Shown: positions 42,583-52,000 of the stretch, in pieces
Numbering within the stretch: position 1 is the stretch's first letter
Layout of the letters: each line of letters starts with the position of its first letter
NCBI GenBank assembly: GCA_014656495.1
Contig: BNCN01000001.1
Location: 310,001-374,000 of the forward strand
Direction of reading: 5' to 3'
Source: Comamonas sp. KCTC 72670
GTDB lineage: Bacteria > Myxococcota > Myxococcia > Myxococcales > Myxococcaceae
Length of the DNA: 64,000 nucleotides
Position numbers and translations under genes: made by a program
Notes under the pieces: model-generated
Databases searched by the model: none
Told to the model about the DNA's origin: nothing
The model's input: only the letters and a program-made list of their open reading frames with translations

Positions 42583-43935
42583 CTACGCCGGCTTGGCGTG
42601 GTGCTCCAGGAAGTGCGTGTCCAGCTCGCCGGCATGGAAGGCCGCATCCTGCACGATGCGCAGGTGGAGCGGGATGTTCGTCTTGATGCCTTCGATGCGG
42701 AACGACTGCAGCGCCGCCACGGAGCGCTCAATCGCCTGCGCCCGCGTCTCGCCGCTGATGATGAGCTTGGCGATCATCGGGTCGTAGTTGGGCGTGACGG
42801 TGTTGCCCTCGGCGTAGCCGGAGTCCAGCCGGACGCCTTCGCCCGTGGGGGCCTGGAACACCTTGAGCGGCCCCGGGGACGGGAAGAACTTCACCGGGTC
42901 CTCGGCGTAGATGCGGAACTCCAGCGCCGCCCCGCGCCGCTTCACGTCCTCCTGCTTCACCGTGAGGCGCTCGCCCGCGGCGATGCGCAGCTGCCAGCCG
43001 ATGAGGTCCAGCCCCGTGGTGAGCTCCGTCACCGGGTGCTCCACCTGGAGGCGGGCGTTCATCTCGATGAAGTACACCTGCCCGTCCGAGTACAGGAACT
43101 CCACCGTGCCCGCGTTGGCGTAGCCAAAGGCCTTGGCCGCGGCGATGGCGGCGCTGAACAGCTTCTGCGCCAGCTCCGGGTTGCGGCCGTCCGCGAACAG
43201 CACCGAGGGCGCCTCCTCGACGACCTTCTGGTGCCGGCGCTGGATGGAGCACTCGCGCTCCAGGCCGTGGATGAGGTGGCCGTGGTGGTCGCCCAGAATC
43301 TGGACCTCGATGTGCCGCGGCGCCGGGAAGTAGCGCTCCACGTACACGCCTTCCTTGCCGAAGGCGGCCTTCGCCCGGTCCGTGCACTGGCGGTACGCCT
43401 TCTCCAGCTCCGCGGGGTTGTTGGCCACCGCCATGCCGATGCCGCCGCCGCCGCTGGCCGCCTTGATGAGCACCGGGAAGCCGATGCGCTCCGCCGCCGC
43501 CTGGGCGCTGGCCACGTCGGGCACCACGCCGTCGCTGCCGGGCACCACCGGGACGCCCGCCTCGGCCACCAGCTTGCGGGCCTGGCTCTTGTCCTTCATC
43601 CGCGCCATGGCCTCGGGCGGCGGGCCCACGAAGACAATCCCCGCGTCCTTGCAGGCCTGGGCGAACTCACCGTTCTCCGACAGGAAGCCGTAGCCGGGGT
43701 GGATGGCCTGGGCGCCCGTCTGCTTCGCGGCCTCCAGGATGGCGGCGACGTTGAGGTAGCTGTCCTTGGCCGGGGCGGGGCCGATGCGCACCGCCTCGTC
43801 CGCCTCCTTCACGAAGGGCAGGTCGGCGTCCGCGTCCGAGTACACGGCGACTGTCTTGAGCCCCATGCTCCGGGCCACCACGCCGATGCGGCGGGCAATC
43901 TCGCCTCGGTTGGCGATGAGCAGTTTCTGGAACAT
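42583..43935 (-). CDS. accC: Biotin carboxylase
   Basis: The ATG at 43935 (AAGGG about 7 nt upstream) starts the typical N-terminus FQKLLIANRGEIARRIG; the protein has 450 residues, the usual length. The ATP-grasp features are KAASGGGGIGM, ERECSIQRRHQKVVEEAP and FIEMNARLQVEHPVTE. The enzyme carboxylates biotin on the carrier protein encoded 45 bp downstream, using bicarbonate and ATP. The acyl-CoA target depends on a carboxyltransferase that is not in the window, so acetyl-, propionyl- or methylcrotonyl-CoA are all possible; the accC symbol names the domain type only. Confidence 0.9.
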   Translation of the reverse strand: MFQKLLIANRGEIARRIGVVARSMGLKTVAVYSDADADLPFVKEADEAVRIGPAPAKDSYLNVAAILEAAKQTGAQAIHPGYGFLSENGEFAQACKDAGIVFVGPPPEAMARMKDKSQARKLVAEAGVPVVPGSDGVVPDVASAQAAAERIGFPVLIKAASGGGGIGMAVANNPAELEKAYRQCTDRAKAAFGKEGVYVERYFPAPRHIEVQILGDHHGHLIHGLERECSIQRRHQKVVEEAPSVLFADGRNPELAQKLFSAAIAAAKAFGYANAGTVEFLYSDGQVYFIEMNARLQVEHPVTELTTGLDLIGWQLRIAAGERLTVKQEDVKRRGAALEFRIYAEDPVKFFPSPGPLKVFQAPTGEGVRLDSGYAEGNTVTPNYDPMIAKLIISGETRAQAIERSVAALQSFRIEGIKTNIPLHLRIVQDAAFHAGELDTHFLEHHAKPA

Positions 43936-44081
43936 GGCGAAACCCTTGGGGTGTAGGTGCGAAAGGGCGGCGAACCTAACCCTCGCCCCCTCCCAAGACA
44001 AGGGTGCGGACGGACGTGCAACAGGTCCCTACAGTCCAGTAAATTTGCGGGTCTACGAGGCCGTGTCGTACCTTGTTCCCC

Positions 44082-44462
44082 GTGACGCCCCCCTCCTCTT
44101 CAAGCCCTGGCGGCGTGGTGGATTTGCACCGCGCGCGCCGTGCCAAGCGCCTGGACCTGTACCGTGGCCGACAGGCGGACCGCGTGCGGTTCGTGCGCAC
44201 CACGCTCGAGACGCTGACGCAGAGCGGTACGCTCTTCACGCAGGAAGGCACGCGCCGCGGCCTGGCCCTGCTGAAGGCGCTCCAGTTGCTGCAGCGGGCG
44301 CAGGCGCGCCTGGAGGAAGTCTCCGGCGACGGCGTGCTGCCCGCGGCCCGGCTCCCGGAGCGCGTGGACGCGCTCTATTCGGAAGTCGACGGCCTCTTCG
44401 ACCGCGCGGACACCCTGTCCGGCCGCGACGAAGCCAGCGTGGCCCAGCTTCCCGGCCGCTGA
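44082..44462 (+). CDS. Small unknown helical protein
   Basis: The GTG at 44082 gives 126 residues; a TTG three codons earlier is an alternative. The protein is rich in Arg and Leu and predicted mostly helical (RAKRLDLYRGRQADRVRFVRTTLETLTQSG, LALLKALQLLQRAQARLEEV), with no signal, cysteine or membrane segment. It is convergent with ftsZ, 22 bp away, and divergent from accC. I do not recognise a family. Good codon use supports a real gene. Confidence 0.6.
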   Translation: MTPPSSSSPGGVVDLHRARRAKRLDLYRGRQADRVRFVRTTLETLTQSGTLFTQEGTRRGLALLKALQLLQRAQARLEEVSGDGVLPAARLPERVDALYSEVDGLFDRADTLSGRDEASVAQLPGR

Positions 44463-44484
44463 GCCCCGCCGCGCACCCCTCCCC

Positions 44485-45702
44485 TTACGGCAGCTCCGTC
44501 TGGCCCTGCCGGCGCAGGAAGGTGGGGATGTCGAACTGATCCTCGTCCAGCGGCAGCGGCGCGTCCTTCACCACCGAGGTGCGCGCGCTCACGGACTTGG
44601 GGCTCTCCACGGGCATGGAGCGCGAGCCGCTGCTCTTCGCGGGCACCAGGCTGGCGACCTCCTCGCGCGCGTTGGCGAGCACGGACGGGCCGGGGCGGGA
44701 CAGCGGCACCTGGACCACCGGCGTCGCCGTGCGGACCTTGGGCGCGTCGCGGTGGACGAAGCCCGTGGCGATGATGGTGATCTTCACCTCGTCCGCGATG
44801 TTCTCGTCGATGAGCGAGCCGAAGATGATCTCCGCCTCGCTGTCGGCGGCGTCGTGCACCAGCGTCAGGGCCTCGTTGACCTCCTGCAGGGTCATGTCGC
44901 GGCCGCCGGTGATGTTGATGAGCAGGCCCGTGGCGCCGTCGATGGAGACGTCCTCCAGCAGCGGGCTGGCGATGGCCTGCTGCATGGCGATGAGCGCGCG
45001 CTTGTCACCCGACGAGTGGCCCGTGCCCATGAGCGCGATGCCCTTGTCGCTCATGATGGTCTTCACGTCGGCGAAGTCGACGTTGATGTAGCCGTGGTAC
45101 TGGATGAGGTCGCTGATGCCCTGCACGGCGTTCAGCAGCACCTCGTCCGCGCGCTTGAACGTCTCCAGCAGCGGCATGGGCTCGTTGGAGAGCGACAGCA
45201 GGCGCTGGTTGGGAATCGTGATGAGCGTGTCCACCGCGGCCTTGAGCTCCACGATGCCCTGCTCGGCCTGCTTGCGGCGCTTGTTGCCCTCGAAGAGGAA
45301 GGGCTTGGTGACGACGCCGACGGTGAGGCAGCCCAGGCTCTTGGCGATGTCCGCGATGATGGGCGCGGCGCCCGTGCCGGTGCCGCCGCCCATGCCGGCG
45401 GTGACGAACACCATGTCGGCGCCCTCGAGCACCGCGGCGATCTGGTCGCGCGACTCCAGGGCGGCCTCGCGGCCCATCTCCGGGTTGGCGCCGGCGCCCA
45501 GGCCCTTCGTCAGCGTCTGGCCCAGCTGAAGCCGGGTGGGCGCCTTGCTCGCGGCGAGCGCCTGGACATCGGTGTTGGCGGCGATGAAGTCCACCCGGTC
45601 CAGCTTGGACAGGATCATCGTATTGACCGCGTTGCAGCCGGCCCCACCCGCCCCGACGACCCGAATCTTGGCGGCCTGCTTGTTCTGATCGAACTGGTCC
45701 AT
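44485..45702 (-). CDS. ftsZ: Cell division protein FtsZ
   Basis: The 405-residue tubulin homologue forms the division ring. The GTP-binding signature GGGTGTGA lies at residues 105-112, the T7 loop region reads [15 protein letters not shown], and the C-terminal peptide [10 protein letters not shown], which binds FtsA and other partners, is intact. The linker before it is short (about 70 residues) and Ser/Pro-rich. GAGAGGA precedes the ATG. Unusually, ftsZ is not directly after ftsA: an 8 kb surface-protein gene and its terminator lie between, so ftsZ needs its own promoter (candidate at 45759-45786). Confidence 0.98.
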   Translation of the reverse strand: MDQFDQNKQAAKIRVVGAGGAGCNAVNTMILSKLDRVDFIAANTDVQALAASKAPTRLQLGQTLTKGLGAGANPEMGREAALESRDQIAAVLEGADMVFVTAGMGGGTGTGAAPIIADIAKSLGCLTVGVVTKPFLFEGNKRRKQAEQGIVELKAAVDTLITIPNQRLLSLSNEPMPLLETFKRADEVLLNAVQGISDLIQYHGYINVDFADVKTIMSDKGIALMGTGHSSGDKRALIAMQQAIASPLLEDVSIDGATGLLINITGGRDMTLQEVNEALTLVHDAADSEAEIIFGSLIDENIADEVKITIIATGFVHRDAPKVRTATPVVQVPLSRPGPSVLANAREEVASLVPAKSSGSRSMPVESPKSVSARTSVVKDAPLPLDEDQFDIPTFLRRQGQTELP

Positions 45703-45758
45703 GGTGGTCCTCTCGCCCGGAGTTGCGCGATGCAGCGCGCGTGCTCCCAACCTCCACA

Positions 45759-45786
45759 ATCATCAGCAAGTCCCACGCTTTGGCAA
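45759..45786 (-). promoter_or_regulatory. Candidate ftsZ promoter
   Basis: On the minus strand TTGCCA (45786-45781) and GATGAT (45764-45759) are 16 bp apart and lie about 57-84 bp upstream of the ftsZ ATG. Just upstream is the inverted repeat CCGCTAC-N6-GTAGCGG (45792-45811), a possible operator. The match to consensus is moderate. Confidence 0.35.
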
Positions 45787-45944
45787 GTATTCCGCTACGA
45801 GCCTGTAGCGGGATGCTGCGCGTCCGAGTCCTGACGCGCACTTACGCTGTCCCAGGGACGTGCAGGCGTGCGGCGCGGCGGGCGAACTTCGCCTCTTGAC
45901 TCGCGATGGCCGGGACTGCGTACCGGGTCGGCTCCAGCATGCCC

Positions 45945-45990
45945 GAAAAAACGAAGGGTGGCCCCGAAAACTGTTTCGGAGCCACCCTCG
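45945..45990 (-). terminator. Rho-independent terminator after the giant surface-protein gene
   Basis: On the minus strand GAGGGTGGCTCCGAAA pairs with TTTCGGGGCCACCCTT around CAGT and is followed after two bases by TTTTTT. It begins about 48 bp after the stop at 46039 and separates that gene from ftsZ. This is a strong intrinsic terminator. Confidence 0.88.
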
Positions 45991-46038
45991 GATGAAATCA
46001 ACCGGTGTGTTTCACCGGGTATTCAGAGCCAGCGCGGG

Positions 46039-49000
46039 TCAGCGCGCCTCGCGCTCCACTTCGACCTTGCCCACCTTGAGGATGGTGAAGCCCACGCGGC
46101 GGTTGTTCTCGCGGCCCGCCGCCGTCTTGTTGGTGTCCACCGGCTTCGTCTCGCCGTAGCCCACCGCCTCCATGCGGCCCTCCGCGATGCGCTCCTTCAC
46201 TAGGAAGGCCTTCACGTTGTTGGCGCGGCGCTGCGACAGGTCCAGGTTCTTCGCGTCGTTGCCCTGGTTGTCGGTGTGGCCCTCGATGCGGACCAGCTCC
46301 ACCTGCGGGTTGGCGCGCAGCACCGCGGCCACCTGCTTCAGCAGCGGGAACGAGCGGGCCAGGATGACGTCCTTGCCGGTCGCGAAGTAGACCTTCTCCA
46401 GGATGACGATGCGCTCGCCATCCACCATGACCTTCACGGTGCCCTTGTCCGGGCAGCCGTCCTCGTCCTGGAAGCCGTTGATGGTCTCCGGTTCGTTCGG
46501 GCACTTGTCCTCGGTGTCGGGGATGCCGTCCCGGTCGTTGTCCAGGTCCGGGCAGCCGTCCTCGTCCTGGAAGCCGTCCATGTCCTCGGGCTCGTTGGGG
46601 CAGCGGTCGTCCGGGTCCATGATGCCGTCGCCGTCCGTGTCCACCGGCGGCGGAGGCGGCGCCACGTCCGGGCAGCCGTCTTCGTCCTCGAAGCCGTTCA
46701 CCGTCTCCGGCTCGTTGGGGCACTTGTCCGCCGTGTCCGGGATGCCGTCGCCGTCGTTGTCCGGGTCGGGGCAGCCGTCCGCGTCCTGGAAGCCGTCCTT
46801 GTCCTCGGGCTCCGTCGGGCACTGGTCGTCGATGTCCAGGATGCCGTCGCCGTCCGTGTCCACCGGCGCCGCCTGCCGCGGCTCACGCGAGGGCTCCGGG
46901 CTGTAGCTGAAGCCCGCGAGCACCCGGAAGCCTGGCGTGCCGTAGCCCCGCGTGAGGCCCGGCCCAGCGCCCACGTGCGCGGAGAAGCCGCTCAGCGCGC
47001 GGTACTTCAGCGCCGCCAGCAGCTCCAGCGGGCGCTCCTCGGTGTTCTGCTGGTCCAGGCCCACCGCGCCCACCAGCGTGGCGGCGAGCGCCAGCGGCAC
47101 CTCGCGCACGGAGAAGGGCACCTCGGCGCCCACGCCGTAGGACACCGCGTTGCCGATGTTCAGGTTGCGCAGCTGCTGCTTCTCGCGAAAGTCCACGCCC
47201 ACGTTGGCGGCCACGCGAAACCGCTCGCCGTACTCCGCCACCAGGCGCGGCTGAACCCCCAGGCCGGAGCCACCGAGGAAGTCCGAGCCACCGCCCGTGG
47301 GCAGCACCACCGGCACCGTCAGCGCGAGGGCGAAGGCGCCCTCCTCCAGCAGCCGGGCCTTGGGGACCAGCCGCAGGTCACCAATGCCGCCCGAGCCGAC
47401 GCCTTGCGCGAAGGACGGGTCCACCATGGGCGCCGCCTGTGAGCGCTGAATCGTCACCGGCAGCAACACGCCGAGCTCGAAGCGGTCGAACAGGCCCACC
47501 GAGCCCATCAGGTCGATGCCCACCTGGCTGCGCACCAGGGCCGTGATGTAGCGGCCCGAGCGCGGGTCCATGAAGTTGAGCGGCTTGTCCGCGTAGTTCA
47601 CGGACATGCCCACGTTCCAACCCAGGTGGGAGTGCACCTGGGCGCTCTGCACGCCCAGGATGTCCTTGGAGCTCGGCCCCGGCTTGTACTGCTGCACGTC
47701 GATGGACTGCGAGGCGGACAGCGACGGCACCTGCGCCGACGCCGGAGCCGCCACCAGCAGGCCCGCCAGCGCGAGCACCGCCGCGGCCACCGCGGTGAAC
47801 CCGCTGGCCCGCCCCGCCGAGCGGCGGAAGCGGCCCAGCAGCGGCAGCCCGAGCAGCAGCAGCGCCAGCGGAGCGAAGGTGCCCGCGCCGCTCGTGCTGC
47901 AGCCACGGCCGGAGATGACGAAGTCGTCGTTGCCATCCAGCGGGTTGGTGCCGCCCGCGACCTCCTCACCGTCGTTCACACCGCCGTTGTCGGTGTCCGC
48001 CTTGTTCGGGTCCGTCTCACCGTTGTCCCAGGCGCCGTTGCGGTTGGCGTCCTCGACACCGTCGAGCAGGCCGTCACCGTCCGTGTCCGGGTTGAGCGGG
48101 TCCGTCGGGTTGGCGCCCTTCACTTCCACGCCATCCGTCAGGCCGTCCGCGTCCGTGTCCGGGTTGTTCGGGTCCGTCTCATTCGCGTCGACGCGGCCGT
48201 CGTGGTTCACGTCCTCCTCGCCGTCGCGCAGCCCGTCCCCATCCGTGTCCGGGTTCTTCGGGTCGGTGGTGGTGCTCGGGTCCGCGTCCGGACGGAAGTT
48301 GGGCGAGGTGCGGTCGGTGTCCGCGTGCGCGGTCTCCAACGTGATGCCCGCCTCCGTGCCGTCCAGGATGCCGTCGTTGTCGCTGTCGGGGTCCAACGCG
48401 TCGATGAGGCCGTCACCATCCGTGTCGGTGAGGCCGTCGAGGCCGTCCGGGATGCCGTCGTCGTCCGTGTCCGCGTCGTTCGGGTCCAGGCCGTACAGGA
48501 GTTCCGTCGCGTCGTCGATGCCGTCACCGTCGCTGTCGACGTCGTCCGCGGGGTTGAGCGGATCCGTCTCGCCCGGGTCCACGCGGCCGTTGCGGTTGGC
48601 GTCCTCGATGCCGTCCCACACGCTGCCGTTGTCCGTGTCGCGGTTGAGCGGGTCCGTCGTCGTCGTCGGGTCCGCGTCCGCCACGAAGCGCGTCATGTCC
48701 GTGCCGGTGCCCTGGGGCGCGGTCAGGCCGATCTCCAGACCGTCGGAGAGGAAGTCTCCGTCGGTGTCCCAGAGCTTCGGGTCCGTCTCACCCTCGTCGA
48801 CGATGCCGTTGTGGTTGGCGTCCTCGTTGCCGTCCAGGATGCCGTCGTCGTCCGTGTCGTCGTCGAGCGGGTCCGTGCCGGCGACGAGGACCTCGATGCC
48901 GTCCGGCAGGCCGTCGCCGTCCGTGTCGGGGTTGTTCGGGTCGGTGCCCAGGGCGATCTCCTCGGCGTCCGTCAGGCCGTCGCCGTCCGAGTCCGTCGCC

Positions 49001-52000
49001 ACGGTCCAGCTGTAGGTCGCCGGCGTCGGGTCGACGTTGCCCGCCGCGTCCACCGCGCGCACCGACAGGGTGTGGCTGCCCTCCGCCAGGCCGGTGAACG
49101 TCACCGGGTCCGTGCACGGCACGTAGGCCGCGCCGTCCAGGCTGCACTCGTACGTCACCGGAGACTCATCCGAGTCGAAGTCGAACGTCGCCGTGGACGG
49201 CGCCTCCGACAGCGGCGGGCCCGAGATGATGAGGGTGTCCGGCGCCGTGGTGTCCACCGTCCACGTGTAGGTCGCGGGCGTGGGGTCCATGTTGCCGTCG
49301 GCGTCCACCGCGCGCACCTGCAGCGTGTGCTCGCCGTCGTCGAGCCCCGAGAAGGTCGCCGGGTTCGGGCACGGCGTGAAGGCCGCGCCGTCCAGGCTGC
49401 ACTCATACGTCACCGGGGACTCGTCCGAGTCGAACTCGAACGTCGCCGAGTCGCTGTTGGAGAGCACCGGCGGCGTCACGGTGATGGTCGTCTGCGGCGG
49501 CTCCGCGTCCACGGTGAAGGTGTGCGTCACCGTCGAGCTGGTGTTGCCCGCCTCATCCGTCGCCGTGACGGACACCGTGTGGCTGCCCTCCGACAGGGTG
49601 TCACCCACCGGGAGCGTCCAGTTGCCGGCGCCATCCGCCTGCGTCGTGCCCACCGTCACGCCGTCCACCACCACCGTCACGGTGCTGTTCGGCTCGGAGG
49701 TGCCCGTGTACGTCACCACGGCCACGTCGAGCACCGCGCCGTTGGCCGGCGTGGTGATGACCACCACGGGCGCCGCGGTGTCCACCGTCCACGTGTGCTC
49801 GGCGGGCGTCGGGTCCACGTTGCCCGCGGCGTCCACCGCGCGCACCAGCAACGTGTGCGAACCATCCGCCAGCGGGCCGAACTGCGCCTGCGCCGGGCAC
49901 GCGACGAAGGGCGCGCCGTCCAGGCTGCACTCGTACGTCACCGGGCTCTCGTTGGAGGAGAAGACGAAGTCCGCCGTGGTGGCGTTCGTCAGCGCCGGCG
50001 GGCCGCTGTCGATGGCGGTATCCGGCGCCGTGGTGTCCACGGTGAAGCTGGAGCTCGCCGGGGTGCTGATGTTGCCCGCCGCATCCGTCCCCGTGACGAC
50101 GACGGTGTAGGGCCCATCCGCCAGCGTCACCGGCGGCGTGAAGGTCCAGTTGCCGTTGGCGTCGACCGGGATGGGGCCATACTCCGTGCCTCCCACGGTC
50201 AGCGTCACGGACTCGGCGCCGTCCGCCGTGCCGGTGATGGTCACCACGCCACTGTCCAGCACCGCGCCGTTCGCGGGCGAGACGATGAGCGGCGCCGCGG
50301 GCGGCGTGAGGTCCACCGTCCAGGTGTACTCGGCGGGCGTCGGGTCCACGTTGCCCGCCGCGTCCACCGCGCGCACCAGCAGCGTGTGCTCCCCTTCCGC
50401 GAAGCCCTCGAAGGTCACCACTTCCGCGCAGGGCACATAGGCCGCGCCGTCCAGGCTGCACTCATAGGTGGAGCCCGGCTCGGAGGCCGCGAACTCGAAG
50501 CTCGCCGTGCTCTGCGAGGTCGGCGTCGCCGGGCCGCTCACGACGAGCGTGTCGGGCGGGGCCGTGTCCACCGTCCAGGTGTACTCGGCGGGCGTCGGGT
50601 CCACGTTGCCCGCCGCGTCCACCGCGCGGACCATGAGCATGTGCTCGCCGTCCACCAGGCCCGTGAACGTCACCGGGTTGGTGCAGGGAGCGAAGCTTCC
50701 CCCATCCAGGCTGCACTCGTAGGCGACACCGCCGCCCTCCGAACGGAACTCGAACGTCGCGGACGTCGCGTTCGTCAGCAGCGCCGGGCCGGACTCGATG
50801 AACGTGTCGGGCGCGGTCAGGTCCACGACGAACGTGCTCGTCACCGGGCCCGCGGAGTTGCCCGCCGGGTCCACGTTGATGACGGACACCGTGTGCGGCC
50901 CTTCGTCGAGCTCGTCCGGAATGGTGAAGGTCCAGTTGCCGTCCCCGTCCACGGGGATGGGGCCGTAGCTGTTGCCTCCCACCTCCAGGTAGATGTCGCT
51001 GCCCGGCTCACCCGTGCCCGTCACCGTCGGCGTCGAGGTCGCGACCTCCTCCTGGTCCGCGGGCGAGTCGATGGTGGGGAGCTCCGGCGGCGTGAGGTCC
51101 ACCGTCCACGTGTGCACGGCGGGCGTCGGGTCCACGTTGCCCGCCGCGTCCACCGCGCGCACCTGCAGCGTGTAGTTGCCTTCGTCCAGGCCCGTGTACT
51201 CCTGAGGGTCCGTGCACGGCACGTACGGAGCACCGTTCAGCGAGCACTCGTACGTCACCGGGCTCTCGTTCGAGGAGAAGTCGAACGTGGCCGTGGTGGA
51301 GTTCGTCGCCACGGGAGGGGCGCTCACGATGGTGGTCTCGGGCGGCGTGGCATCCACCGTCCACGTGCGCGACGCGGGGGTCGGGTCCACGTTGCCCGCG
51401 GCGTCCACCGCGCGCACCAGCAAGGTGTGCGAACCATCCGCCAGGCCCGTGAAGGTCACCGGGTCCGTGCACGGCGTGAAGGCCCCGCCGTCCAGCGAGC
51501 ACTCGTACGTCACCGGGCTCTCGTTGGAAGAGAAGTCGAACGTCGCGTTGCGGGACGTCGTGGTGCCTGACGGGCCACTGACAATCGTCGTGTCCGGAGG
51601 CGTGGTGTCCACCGTCCAGGCGTACGTCGCGGGCGTCGGGTCCACGTTGCCCGCCGCGTCCACCGCGCGCACCGCCAGCGTGTGACTTCCCTGGCCCAGC
51701 CCCGTGTACGTCACCGGGTCCGTACACGCCACGAACGGGCCACCGTCCAGGCTGCACTCGTACGTCACCGGGCTCTCATTCGAGCTGAAGTCGAACGTCG
51801 CGCTCGTGGAGTTCGTCGCGGCGGGAGGACCGCTGACAATCGTCGTATCCGGCGGCGTGGCATCCACCGTCCACGTGCGCGACGCGGGCGTCGGGTCCAC
51901 GTTGCCCGCGGCGTCCACCGCGCGCACCAGCAGCGTGTGCGAGCCATCCGCCAGCCCCGTGAAGGTCACCGGGTCCGTGCAGGGCGCGTACGGCGCGCCG

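Noticed and set aside
47930..49000. Short regularly spaced DNA repeats that resemble a CRISPR array
   Set aside because: The repeats are in frame, encode Asp-rich TSP3 motifs and lack unique spacers of constant length.
47626..51570. A 1,314-residue open frame on the plus strand opposite the Ig repeats
   Set aside because: It is the antisense of a highly repetitive GC-biased gene. Its translation is Arg/His/Val-rich without any domain, and it has no ribosome site.
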